From contig BDTX01000011.1 in assembly GCA_002897615.1 (NCBI GenBank), positions 62,001-126,000 of the forward strand: DNA of 64,000 nt, in the 5' to 3' direction. Shown here piece after piece: positions 1 to 7,894 of this stretch. Below the pieces are notes generated by a model. It worked only from the letters and a program-made list of their open reading frames with translations, ran no database searches and was not told the origin of the DNA. The position numbers and the translations under genes are program-made. Source of the DNA: a bacterium BMS3Bbin14. Lineage in GTDB: Bacteria > Desulfobacterota > Desulfobulbia > Desulfobulbales > Desulfobulbaceae. Position 1 is the stretch's first letter. Each line of letters opens with the position of its first letter.

Positions 1-122
1 TCTTCACCAAGGGCTACGGCCGTCGTTTTCTAAAAAGCCTGCCGCCGAGTCCTGTCTGCCGGGATCTGGACCGGGTCAAAACTTTTTTTGCCGAGGAACA
101 TGACCACAATCAAACCGGCTGA
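1..122 (+). CDS. C-terminal end of an unidentified upstream gene (partial)
   Basis: An open frame beginning at base 3 runs without a stop to a TGA at 120-122 and encodes about 39 residues ending in AEEHDHNQTG. The residue mix looks protein-like (FTKGYGRRF at the start), whereas frame 1 closes early. It overlaps the likely ATG of the next gene by about 20 bp, as in translationally coupled operons. The family cannot be named from this fragment. Confidence 0.4.
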   Translation, partial: FTKGYGRRFLKSLPPSPVCRDLDRVKTFFAEEHDHNQTG

Positions 123-1113
123 TCCGTCAGCGCTCCGCACCTTTGCCAGCCGGCAGGCGGCAGTCATTGAAACCGCCATGCGCCGGGACCTGGCCGGGGC
201 GCTGACCGATAACGACCCGCTGCTGGCCGAGGTGTTGAATTACGCCCTTTTCGGCGGCGGCAAACGTATCCGGCCCCTGTTGGCCGTTCTGTCCGCCCGG
301 GTTTGCGGCGCGGCCGGGGAGGAGATCTACCGGCTGGCCGCCGCCTTTGAGTACCTGCATGTGGCCACCCTGGTGCACGATGATGTGATCGACCACGCCC
401 GGGACCGGCGCGGCCGCGAATCCGTGGCGCGCAGGTACGGCATGGCCGCCGCCATTCTCGCCGGCGACTGGCTGCATGCCCGTTCCATGCACCTGATCGG
501 CCGCTTTGCCGGGTCCCGGGGCCTGGACGTATTCTGCAGCTCCACGGCCGGCATGGTGGACGGCGAGTTTCTGCAACTTCGCCATGTGGCGGACGCCGGG
601 ATGACGGAGCAGCAATACTTTGCGGTCATCCATCGCAAAACCGGTCTGCTCATCGCCGCCACCTGTGAGATCGGGGCGCTCCATGCCGGTGCCGGGCCGG
701 AGCAGCAGGCGGCGCTGGCGACCTACGGCCGCAAACTGGGGGCGGCCTTCCAGGTGATCGACGACCTGCTCGATTATCTCGGCGACGCATCCAGTACCGG
801 GAAAAAGACCGGCAATGATTTTATCGAGGGCAAGGTTACCCTGCCCCTGATCCATACCCTGTCTGCCGCTGAACCGGCGGCAAAAAAACGGTTGCACGAT
901 CTCCTCCGGGGCGATCGTACCGCTCCCGGGGCGCTGGCTGTTGTCCACCGCCTGATCGAAGACTGCCATGGCTTCGAGTCTGCCCGGCAGACCGCGGAAC
1001 AACTGGTTGCCGAGGCGCTTGACACGCTTGCGCTGTTTGCTGAAACCGCGGAGCCGGAGAGCCTCTCCATGCTCGGCGGCCTGGCGCTCTACGTCCTGGC
1101 CCGGGACCGCTGA
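100..1113 (+). CDS. Polyprenyl diphosphate synthase (IspB/IspA superfamily)
   Basis: Trans-prenyltransferase that condenses isopentenyl diphosphate units onto an allylic primer, probably making the side chain of menaquinone. Visible motifs are GGGKRIRP near residue 52, the first aspartate-rich motif DDVID near 94, and the second, DDLLD, near 221, followed by a GKKTGND stretch. The roughly 337-residue length fits long-chain synthases. ATG at 100 is preferred because a GAGGA lies just upstream, although spacing is short; an in-frame TTG at 88 is an alternative. The stop overlaps the next start (TGATG). Product chain length cannot be read from the sequence. Confidence 0.9.
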   Translation: MTTIKPADPSALRTFASRQAAVIETAMRRDLAGALTDNDPLLAEVLNYALFGGGKRIRPLLAVLSARVCGAAGEEIYRLAAAFEYLHVATLVHDDVIDHARDRRGRESVARRYGMAAAILAGDWLHARSMHLIGRFAGSRGLDVFCSSTAGMVDGEFLQLRHVADAGMTEQQYFAVIHRKTGLLIAATCEIGALHAGAGPEQQAALATYGRKLGAAFQVIDDLLDYLGDASSTGKKTGNDFIEGKVTLPLIHTLSAAEPAAKKRLHDLLRGDRTAPGALAVVHRLIEDCHGFESARQTAEQLVAEALDTLALFAETAEPESLSMLGGLALYVLARDR

Positions 1114-2030
1114 TGTCCGGGCGAGGGCGCCCGTGGCTGCGGCTCGGCCTGGTCCTGCTCCTGGCCGGAGTCGCCGTTTTCTCGATCCGTCAGCAAGAAG
1201 AGCAGCACCCCCCGGAACAGAAACAGGAAAAAACTGTCATCGAGACCCTCTCCACTGTGGTGGTGCCGGAGACTACGGCGCCTGTTTTTGAAGAACCAGC
1301 CCCGCCCGCGCCGGAGCAGTCCGGGCAGTCCGAGGCCGAAGGCGGCGAAAAGAGCGTCGCCGGGGGGCAGGAACTGCCGCGCGTCGCCATTATCATCGAT
1401 GACATGGGCCATCACCGGCGGCTGGGCGCGGAACTGCTGGCCCTGGGCATGAACCTGACCTTTTCCTTTCTGCCCCACGCGCCCGTAACTGCCGAACAGG
1501 CTGAACAGGCCTGGCAGACAGGCCATGACATCCTGGTGCACATGCCCATGGAGGCGCGCGACCAGGCCTTTGATCCCGGGCCCGGCACCCTGTACCTCAA
1601 TGATTCGCCGGCAAAGATCAGGTCCCTTGCGGCGGAAAACCTGGCCCTGGTCCCTCATGCCATCGGCATGAACAACCATATGGGGTCCCGTTACACCGAA
1701 AATCGTCCGGCCATGCACGAGGTGTTGGCGCTGTTGCGGCAAAAGGGACTTTTTTATGTCGATTCCATGACCACGCCCCGAAGCGTCGGCATGGACGAGG
1801 CCCGTAAAATGGGCATCAAAACAGGCCGCCGCCGGGTTTTTCTCGACAACGTCAAGACCCGGAAAGATATCTGTCACCAGTTGAGACTCCTCGTCGCTGC
1901 GGCGAAAAAATATGGGCAGGCCATCGGGATCGGCCATCCCGACGAGGCAATGCTGAAGGCCCTGACCCGGTGCCGCGACCACCTGCTGCGGCAGGTCAGG
2001 ATTGTCGGGGTGCATGAACTGGTAAGATGA
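1113..2030 (+). CDS. Divergent polysaccharide deacetylase family protein (YibQ-like)
   Basis: A 305-residue protein with an N-terminal hydrophobic segment (LRLGLVLLLAGVAVF, residues about 10-25), so probably exported or membrane-anchored. A Pro/Glu-rich linker follows. The domain starts at VAIIIDDMGHH and continues through HMPMEARD, GMNNHMGSRYT and YVDSMTTPRS, which are the landmarks of the divergent polysaccharide deacetylase family; GIGHPDEAML lies near the C-terminus. Conserved Asp and His residues suggest a metal-dependent NodB-like fold. The substrate is unknown. It is translationally coupled to the prenyl synthase. Confidence 0.85.
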   Translation: MSGRGRPWLRLGLVLLLAGVAVFSIRQQEEQHPPEQKQEKTVIETLSTVVVPETTAPVFEEPAPPAPEQSGQSEAEGGEKSVAGGQELPRVAIIIDDMGHHRRLGAELLALGMNLTFSFLPHAPVTAEQAEQAWQTGHDILVHMPMEARDQAFDPGPGTLYLNDSPAKIRSLAAENLALVPHAIGMNNHMGSRYTENRPAMHEVLALLRQKGLFYVDSMTTPRSVGMDEARKMGIKTGRRRVFLDNVKTRKDICHQLRLLVAAAKKYGQAIGIGHPDEAMLKALTRCRDHLLRQVRIVGVHELVR

Positions 2031-2054
2031 AACCTGAATCACGGGAGCGAACCG

Positions 2055-3011
2055 ATGCGCGTCGGAATCATCGGGACGGGACGGCATGGCAGCCGGTATG
2101 CCAACCATATTGTCCATGATATTGCAGGACTGGAACTGATCGCCGTCAGCCGCCGTTTACCGAGCGGCGCGGAACAGGCCGCGCGCTGGCACTGTACCTG
2201 GTACCGGCAGTGGCCGGAACTGGTTGCCGACAGGCAGGTCGAAGCGGTTATCGCCGTGGTCCCGCCGGCGCTGAACCTGGCAATAGCGCAACAGTGCGCC
2301 CGGCTGGGCAAGCCGCTGCTCATCGAGAAACCCCTGGCCGTCAGCGGCGCGGTTGCCGCGGAAATTGTCGCACTCTATTCCCGGCACCACCTGCCCCTGA
2401 CCGTGGGGCAGACCCTGCGCTATAATGGCGTCATCCGGGGCCTGCGCGAACAACTGCCGTCCCTGGGGCCGCTGTACAGTTTTGCCGCCAGCCAGCGGCT
2501 CGAACCCTCTACCATTGCCTGGCATGAAGACCCGGAACAGGCCGGGGCCGGGGTCAGTTTCCATACGGCGGTTCATGTGTTCGATGCCCTGCGTTTTATG
2601 ACCGGCCTGGAGGTCAGGCGGGTAACGGCCCTCTGCCGGCAACGGTCCGGCACCGCTCTCGAAGATCTTCTGGCCGTCTTGGTGGAAATGGACGGCGGGG
2701 TCGTCGGCACGCTTGACTGTTCCAAGGTGGGCCATGCCCGCTCGGGCCGTTTTGAGTTTGTCGGCCGTGAAGGTCAGCTCCAGGGCGACCAGATATTCAA
2801 TACCCTGGAGCGGATTCGCGCGACAGAGGTGACCAGGCTTGATCCCGGGGAGCCGGTCCGGACCCTGGTGCCGTTTTTACAGGACTGGCGGGATTTTCTG
2901 GCCGGCAGGGCCGCCAACCCGGTTCCCGGCGCAGACGGGCTGGCCGCGGTCCGGATATGCGAGGCCTGCCTGGAATCCTCGCGGAGCGGGCAGTGGACGG
3001 CAATCGGCTGA
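2055..3011 (+). CDS. Gfo/Idh/MocA family NAD(P)-dependent oxidoreductase
   Basis: A 318-residue protein with an N-terminal Rossmann fold (VGIIGTGRHGSRYA, residues 3-16) and the EKPLAVS motif, whose lysine is catalytic in this family, near residue 95. The remainder matches the substrate-binding half (VGQTLRYN; GVSFHTAVHVFDALRFMTG). Members oxidise or reduce sugars and related compounds; the substrate here is not predictable. It follows the deacetylase gene by 24 bp on the same strand, so co-transcription is likely. Downstream, 3012-3119 holds nothing recognisable. Confidence 0.85.
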   Translation: MRVGIIGTGRHGSRYANHIVHDIAGLELIAVSRRLPSGAEQAARWHCTWYRQWPELVADRQVEAVIAVVPPALNLAIAQQCARLGKPLLIEKPLAVSGAVAAEIVALYSRHHLPLTVGQTLRYNGVIRGLREQLPSLGPLYSFAASQRLEPSTIAWHEDPEQAGAGVSFHTAVHVFDALRFMTGLEVRRVTALCRQRSGTALEDLLAVLVEMDGGVVGTLDCSKVGHARSGRFEFVGREGQLQGDQIFNTLERIRATEVTRLDPGEPVRTLVPFLQDWRDFLAGRAANPVPGADGLAAVRICEACLESSRSGQWTAIG

Positions 3012-3119
3012 TTTGCGGGAAAGGTCAGCCGTCACCGGCATCCCATCTTCACGCGGTCACTCCCGCCCGCATAGAGGGGCTATAGCGAACGGAAGCGATC
3101 CGGCCGGAAGCCTTGCCCG

Positions 3120-3776
3120 TCAATCAATCAGTTCGAGAACGGCCTTAACGAGATTGTCCGCCCCCTCACCGATCTGATCAACCCGGGAACTAAGCATGTA
3201 GCACGGGGTGGTCACGATTTTATTTTGCCGGTCCACGGCAATTTCGCCGTGCAAGGTCGGGATATGGCTGGCTCCCATCCGGGCAAGGTTGTCTGCCGTT
3301 TTCCGGTCCTGGCCGATGGTAACCTCTATCGACCCGAGGACCCTGGCCACAATAACCGGGGCAATGCACAGGGCGCCGATGGGTTTGCCGCGTTCATGCA
3401 TCTCCCGGATGACCCGGGCCACTTCCTCGTTCACCGAACAGTCGGGGCCGTCAAAGGCATAGCTGCACAGGTTTTTTGCCGCGCCTAAGCCGCCGGGCAG
3501 GATAAGGGCGTCGATCCGGGCGGGATCACATAACTTGAGGGCCTTGATGTTACCACGGGCGATCCGGGCCGATTCAATCAGGACGTTGCGCTGTTCGTCC
3601 ATCTCTTTGCCGGTGATATGATTGAGAACGTGATGCTGGGGTACATCCGGGGCAAAGCACTGAAAATCCGCGCCGTTTTTGTGAATGGCCCAGAGCGTTA
3701 AGGTCGCCTCATGGATTTCCGAGCCGTCCCGATTGCCGCATCCTGACAGAATAACACCTATTTTTTTTGTTGCCAT
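3120..3776 (-). CDS. elbB: ElbB-type glyoxalase (DJ-1/PfpI superfamily)
   Basis: A 218-residue DJ-1/PfpI-fold protein of the ElbB (isoprenoid biosynthesis glyoxalase) type. It starts KIGVILSGCGNRDGSEIHE, has LILPGGLGAAKN near residue 105, and carries the nucleophile-elbow cysteine in GALCIAPVIVARVLG near residue 148. Family knowledge: ElbB has weak glyoxalase activity and was linked to lycopene yield in E. coli; the cellular role is uncertain. A strong GGGGAG precedes the ATG. Confidence 0.9.
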   Translation of the reverse strand: MATKKIGVILSGCGNRDGSEIHEATLTLWAIHKNGADFQCFAPDVPQHHVLNHITGKEMDEQRNVLIESARIARGNIKALKLCDPARIDALILPGGLGAAKNLCSYAFDGPDCSVNEEVARVIREMHERGKPIGALCIAPVIVARVLGSIEVTIGQDRKTADNLARMGASHIPTLHGEIAVDRQNKIVTTPCYMLSSRVDQIGEGADNLVKAVLELID

Positions 3777-3818
3777 GATCTCCCCCTCCCGGCTGCACCG
3801 GGTCGAAGTAAACGAACA

Positions 3819-3841
3819 CCTGAATCCGTGACGGATTCAGG
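3819..3841. repeat. Mini MITE scar: two terminal repeats fused
   Basis: A perfect 23-bp palindrome made of the left terminal repeat CCTGAATCCGT and its reverse complement around one central base. It equals both ends of the 219-bp repeat family with all internal sequence lost. It lies between elbB and hpt, and flanking 5-mers (GAACA and CCCTG) do not match. As RNA it would form a hairpin. Confidence 0.8.
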
Positions 3842-3871
3842 CCCTGGTCTTTATCGCCGGCCGGGGGCCGG

Positions 3872-4390
3872 TCAAAAATTCAGGGCGAAAATTTCCGGGA
3901 GATGGCGGTACTGCTGCGCGTAATCAAGGCCGTAACCGACCAGGAATCCCTGTTCGAGAACAAAACCCGTGTAATCGATTCCGACCTCTGTTTCCCGTCG
4001 CTCCCGCTTGTCGATCAGGGCGCAGACCCGGACGGAAGCGGCCTGTTTGTGGGCAAAGTTTTCGGTCAGCCAGGCCAGGGTCCGGCCGCTGTCAACAATA
4101 TCTTCAACCAGCAGGATGTCCTTGCCGGCCACGTCGATCTCAACGTCCTTGACCAGACGGATCGTCCCGGACGAGGAAGCGCTGTCGCCATAGCTGGCGA
4201 CCTTGATAAAATCGATCTCATGGGCCGTGGTCACCGCGCGGACCAGGTCGGCCAGGAAGATAAACGCGCCGTTCAGGACGCCGATCATCACCAGTTTTTT
4301 GCCGCGGTAATCAGCTGTGATCCGCTGGCCCAGCTCGATGACTCTGCTTTGAATACGTTCCCTGCTGAGGACCAGTTCTTTGGTTGCCAT
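3872..4390 (-). CDS. hpt: Hypoxanthine phosphoribosyltransferase
   Basis: A 172-residue type I phosphoribosyltransferase that salvages hypoxanthine/guanine to IMP/GMP with PRPP. The PRPP-binding loop is VLLVEDIVDSGRTL (about residues 94-107). MIGVLNGAFIFLADLVR and the C-terminal VGYGLDYAQQYRHLPEI are typical of the family. Length and start are normal; AGGAAG precedes the ATG. Confidence 0.95.
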   Translation of the reverse strand: MATKELVLSRERIQSRVIELGQRITADYRGKKLVMIGVLNGAFIFLADLVRAVTTAHEIDFIKVASYGDSASSSGTIRLVKDVEIDVAGKDILLVEDIVDSGRTLAWLTENFAHKQAASVRVCALIDKRERRETEVGIDYTGFVLEQGFLVGYGLDYAQQYRHLPEIFALNF

Positions 4391-4498
4391 GGGCGCTTCC
4401 TGTCTCTGTTCCCTGGTGATCGGCTTTTGCTCAAGGCCGGACTATGACAAAATAACGTTTTGGGGGCGAATAATCAAGTCGTTGCCGCCGGTGGAGCG

Positions 4499-5722
4499 TT
4501 AAAATAGCGCCGCCGCCCGGCCGACGAGATGCGCCGTCACCGCAGTGCCCTTCTCCAGGCGGCGGCCGGCGGCCGGCAGCAGTAAAATCCCGTTCATCGC
4601 TTCCGTCGCTGTTGCCGGGCGGGCTCGCAGGAGGCCCCTTTCCAGGGACAGAACCGCCCCTTTCAGGTTCAGGCGGCCGCGTTTTTTTACCTGCACGGTC
4701 TCGGTCAGGCGTGCCCTGACCGGCCGGGGATAGACCCGGCGCCGGCCCTGCATCTTCCGCAATGCCGGGGCAACCAGTTCATGAAAGAGGAGGCGGACTG
4801 CCGGCGGGGGGCCGGGCAGGGCAAACAGGGGAACGTTGTCCAGCAGGGCGAAAAGCGTTGCCCGGCCGGGGCGGACCTGCAGGCCGCGATAAATGACAAT
4901 GCCGCCCAGCCGGTCAACGACGTGCTCTATCAGGTCATACTTGCCCGGTCCCATGCCGCCGGTAGTCAGGATGACCTGCGGTTGAGCGGCCAGGCAGGCG
5001 GCCAGGGCTCCGGCGATATCGTCCACCTGGTCGCGCACCGTACCTTGATCAAACGGCTCGGCCCCGCATTCGGCCAGCAGGCCGCCAAGCAGGAGGCTGT
5101 TGCCCGAAATTTTCTGTCCCCGGCGCGCCGGCGTTCCCGGTACCACCAATTCGCTGCCCGTGCATAAAACGGCTACCAGGGGCTGCCGGAATACCGGCAG
5201 GTCCGTATAATTATTCTCGCCCAGGGAAAGAAGATGATCGGGCCGGACAGAGCGGCCCTGCGATACCAGCACCCTGCCGGCCGCCAGGGTACTGCCGCGT
5301 TTTCTGATAAACCGGCAGGGTTCGCTGAATGCCGTTGCCGGCATTGCAACCCGCCCCTGCCCTTCCCGGCAGGCCTCGCAGGGAACGACGCGTTTCGTGC
5401 CGACGGGCAGCATGGCGCCGGTCATGATCCTGACGGCCTCGCCCCGGCGCACGGTAAGCCGGTCAAGGTCGCCGGCCGCCACCTCGCCGGCCAGGCGGAA
5501 GGAGACAAGGTCGTTCCGGCCAGGGAGATTTGCCGCTACTGCGGCCACGGCATAACCGTCCCTGGTCGACTGATCAAAGGCCGGTTTGGGTATGGTGCTT
5601 TTCAGAGAAACAGCGGAGATCCGGCCAAGGGCACGGGGCAGGGGAATATTTTCCGGGTCAAGAATGGTGATTCGGTCAAGAATGGCGTGCTGCGCATCCC
5701 GCAGCGACAGTTCAGGGGTCAT
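4499..5722 (-). CDS. moeA: Molybdopterin molybdotransferase MoeA
   Basis: A 407-residue MoeA that inserts molybdate into adenylylated molybdopterin. Seen: N-terminal PLPRALGR, the segment FDQSTRDGYAV around residue 50, GEVAAGD, RIMTGAMLPVGTKRVVPCE, SGNSLLLGGLLAE and LFALPGPPPAV. The usual TGGVS-type loop reads TTGGMGPGKYD here. The gene starts 53 bp downstream of metV on the same strand. In this lineage the cofactor could serve formate dehydrogenases (inference). Confidence 0.92.
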   Translation of the reverse strand: MTPELSLRDAQHAILDRITILDPENIPLPRALGRISAVSLKSTIPKPAFDQSTRDGYAVAAVAANLPGRNDLVSFRLAGEVAAGDLDRLTVRRGEAVRIMTGAMLPVGTKRVVPCEACREGQGRVAMPATAFSEPCRFIRKRGSTLAAGRVLVSQGRSVRPDHLLSLGENNYTDLPVFRQPLVAVLCTGSELVVPGTPARRGQKISGNSLLLGGLLAECGAEPFDQGTVRDQVDDIAGALAACLAAQPQVILTTGGMGPGKYDLIEHVVDRLGGIVIYRGLQVRPGRATLFALLDNVPLFALPGPPPAVRLLFHELVAPALRKMQGRRRVYPRPVRARLTETVQVKKRGRLNLKGAVLSLERGLLRARPATATEAMNGILLLPAAGRRLEKGTAVTAHLVGRAAALF

Positions 5723-5775
5723 TGCGGGATGCTTGCCGGGGCGGGAAACAACACGGGCTGCCGGGCCGGCGCCGC

Positions 5776-6444
5776 TCAGACGGTCAGGTCCCCGCGAATC
5801 AGTTTGCGGGGACCGCCATGGCCGGCGGTCGACCAGTCCCGGATCGGCGCGGCAACCGTCAGTTCCTGCTGGCGGTCAAGGCGGCCCATGCGGTCATAGA
5901 TCATCTGCCAGACGCAGTCCACGGACGGATTTATTTCGCAATGGCCGTCGACCGAGCCGCCGCATGGACCATTCATCAGGCTTTTCGCACAACGGGCAAC
6001 CGGACAGAGACCGCCGGTCAAATGCAGCACGCAGTTGCCGCAGCCCGCGCACTGTTCGCTCCAGACGCCCTGTTCGGCAGAACCCCCGAAAAAGGTGGTG
6101 TTCAGCGCCGGATAGACATTGTCCGTGGGCCGAAGATTGGCAATAAAGTTGACGCCGACCCCGCAGGCCGTTGACAGGATGGCGTCGTATTGGCCCTGCC
6201 ACTCGTCGATGGCGTCAATGTATTCCTTGTCACACTGACGGACCAGCGAGCCTTCAATGACCTCGGCCCGGCAGCCGTTTTTCTTCAGGCCCAGGCGGAC
6301 CAGGGAGGCGAGAATCTCCGCTTCCCGCTCACCGCCGGCCGAACAGACGGTAACACAGCCCCGGCAGGCCAGGACGAGAATTTTTTTACAGTCCTTGACC
6401 ATTTCAAGGATCTCTGCCAAAGGCTTTCGTTCAGCGACAATCAT
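5776..6444 (-). CDS. metV: MetV-like methylenetetrahydrofolate reductase C-terminal domain protein
   Basis: A 222-residue cysteine-rich protein matching the stand-alone 'MTHFR C-terminal domain' family (MetV). Visible clusters are LACRGCVTVCSAGG near residue 28 and, further on, EQCAGCGNC, GGLCPVARCAKS and MNGPCGGS. In acetogens MetV partners MetF in methylene-THF reductase complexes. Here it follows the MvhD- and HdrC-like genes on the same strand, so an electron-transfer role in C1 metabolism is inferred. No metF lies in the window. GGAGTT lies 6 bp before the ATG. Confidence 0.85.
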   Translation of the reverse strand: MIVAERKPLAEILEMVKDCKKILVLACRGCVTVCSAGGEREAEILASLVRLGLKKNGCRAEVIEGSLVRQCDKEYIDAIDEWQGQYDAILSTACGVGVNFIANLRPTDNVYPALNTTFFGGSAEQGVWSEQCAGCGNCVLHLTGGLCPVARCAKSLMNGPCGGSVDGHCEINPSVDCVWQMIYDRMGRLDRQQELTVAAPIRDWSTAGHGGPRKLIRGDLTV

Positions 6445-6485
6445 GTCGAACTCCTGTCGAGTTTCAAGTGGCGGCCCCGTGCGCA

Positions 6486-6497
6486 GCCGTCACGGAT
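6486..6497. repeat. Scar of the MITE right terminal repeat
   Basis: GCCGTCACGGATTCA at this position matches the right end of the repeat family, then diverges. It sits between metV and mvhD. No left end or target duplication is visible. Confidence 0.45.
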
Positions 6498-6512
6498 TCA
6501 CGGAATAAAGGA

Positions 6513-6920
6513 TCAGAAGGGGCCGGGACCCATCTCCTGAATTCGCTGGTTCATTTCCCGGGCCGCGTCGACGAATTCCGGATGCAGGCCGCGCGGCAAA
6601 TGATACATCCGGATCCGATCCGGCTCCACGTCCATCTCGCCCAGGGCCTGCCTGACAGCTTCGACCCGCTTGGCCGCCCGCCGGCTGCCCTGCAGGTTAT
6701 GGCAGGAATCAGTCGGGCAGCCGACGACATAGACACCGTCCGCTCCGTCTTCAAACGCCTTCAGCAGCGTTATCTCCTCAAGCTTGCCGGTACAGTTCAC
6801 CCGGGAAAGCCGGACATTTTCCGGAAAGCCCAGTTCCTGAAGTTCCCGGCCCTCGCCGGCGCAACTCTGCTGGGCAGTGTAATGGCAACTGAACAACCTG
6901 ATATCGGGAGTAAAATTCAT
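6513..6920 (-). CDS. MvhD-type hydrogenase/heterodisulfide reductase iron-sulfur subunit
   Basis: A protein of about 135 residues of the MvhD/FrhD family, which passes electrons between Hdr-like modules and partner oxidoreductases. Seen: cysteines near residues 12, 20 and 43 (RVNCTGKLEEITLLKAF, the conserved core), then GADGVYVVGCPTDSCHNLQGS with cysteines near 68 and 73. The N-terminal cysteine spacing (CHYTAQQSC) differs from the classic CNWC type. GGAG favours ATG 6920; in-frame starts at 6926 (ATG) and 6932 (GTG) are alternatives. It is 16 bp downstream of the HdrC-like gene. Confidence 0.83.
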   Translation of the reverse strand: MNFTPDIRLFSCHYTAQQSCAGEGRELQELGFPENVRLSRVNCTGKLEEITLLKAFEDGADGVYVVGCPTDSCHNLQGSRRAAKRVEAVRQALGEMDVEPDRIRMYHLPRGLHPEFVDAAREMNQRIQEMGPGPF

Positions 6921-6936
6921 CCGCATCTCCACTGAT

Positions 6937-7497
6937 TTATGGCATACCGCAGGCAGCGATCAAACGCTCATCCTCGGATTCCTTCAGAACAATGGCCTGG
7001 GCGGGACACTCTGCCACGCAGATGCCGCAGGCCCGGCATGTTTCAATCTCGATAACGGCAACGCCGCCGTCATCGATTTTCGGGATACTCCAGGGGCAGA
7101 CCCGGACACAGGTCAGGCAGGAAACGCAGAGGTCACGTTGCACCTCGGCCGCCTTGCCTTTGGCAACCAGCTGTTCGCGGGTCACGTAACCCTTTTTGAG
7201 CGCCAGCTTGGCAACGGCCCCGATAATATCGGCAAAACCGACTTCCTGCGGACAGACCGGCACGCAACTCCGGCAACCGGAGCAGTACCAGAGCAGGTCA
7301 GATGACAGCAGACGCTCCGACAGGCCCATGCGGATCATGTGGATAATCCTGCGGGGATCAAACTCGGGAATGGCCTGGCTCACCGGACAGATCCCGGAAC
7401 AGGCACCGCAGGAAAAACAACTGTTTAAATGCTCGCCCCCCGGCTCGGCCATGACTTCGGCGCTGAACGCGGGATTTGTTTCCATCTTTTTTGCCAT
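6937..7497 (-). CDS. HdrC-like protein with four [4Fe-4S] motifs
   Basis: A 186-residue soluble iron-sulfur protein. Four CxxCxxCxxxC motifs are visible: cysteines 27/30/33/37 and 72/75/78/82 (the HdrC-like pair around FDPRRIIHMIRMGL), then 124/127/130/134 and 154/157/160/164 (ferredoxin-like pair). It looks like an HdrC module fused to a 2[4Fe-4S] ferredoxin. First gene of the leftward hdrC-like/mvhD/metV operon. Its likely role is electron wiring to the MetV complex (inference). A good sigma-70 promoter lies upstream. Confidence 0.85.
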   Translation of the reverse strand: MAKKMETNPAFSAEVMAEPGGEHLNSCFSCGACSGICPVSQAIPEFDPRRIIHMIRMGLSERLLSSDLLWYCSGCRSCVPVCPQEVGFADIIGAVAKLALKKGYVTREQLVAKGKAAEVQRDLCVSCLTCVRVCPWSIPKIDDGGVAVIEIETCRACGICVAECPAQAIVLKESEDERLIAACGMP

Positions 7498-7588
7498 ACA
7501 ATCACCAATCTGCAGAACGCTTTGTTTTTTTTTTATTCGGTTTCATTTTTGCCCGCCTGTCCGCCTGTCCAGCGGCTGCAAAATAAAT

Positions 7589-7617
7589 ATTCTACCGTAT
7601 GTTAAATTGGATGTCAA
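7589..7617 (-). promoter_or_regulatory. Sigma-70-like promoter of the hdrC-like/mvhD/metV operon
   Basis: On the minus strand TTGACA (7617-7612) and TAGAAT (7594-7589) are separated by exactly 17 bp. The promoter is about 90 bp upstream of the HdrC-like start and lies just inside the left boundary of a MITE at 7638. Confidence 0.65.
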
Positions 7618-7637
7618 TATGCCGGCCAAGCTGTTTC

Positions 7638-7856
7638 CCTGAATCCGTGAGCGTTCGAGAACGGTGCAGATGCAAGGCGGCAACGATGTTGATTATCCTG
7701 GCGTGATATCAACGAGTTGCCAACGCAGCAGATGCGCCGTTATCGGGCGGGCCGCAGGGCGGCGCGGTGAAGAGTATAAAATGCATTTATTCGTCAATAA
7801 TGCAATAAATTCCACATATTGCCTGGAATATGATCTCAATCCGTCACGGATTCAGG
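7638..7856 (+). mobile_element. MITE-like repeat, full length (219 bp)
   Basis: It begins CCTGAATCCGTGA and ends with TCACGGATTCAGG. The flanking 5-mers are identical (GTTTC at 7633-7637 and 7857-7861), a target-site duplication. The interior matches the other full copies, including the GC-rich hairpin near 7747-7766 and the AT-rich right third. It sits between the divergently read promoter of the hdrC-like operon and the 3' end of mutM. A chance open frame through it is not conserved in other copies. Confidence 0.9.
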
Positions 7857-7894
7857 GTTTCGAAACCGCGCCGCCAGGTCTTTCCCCGGGGTCG

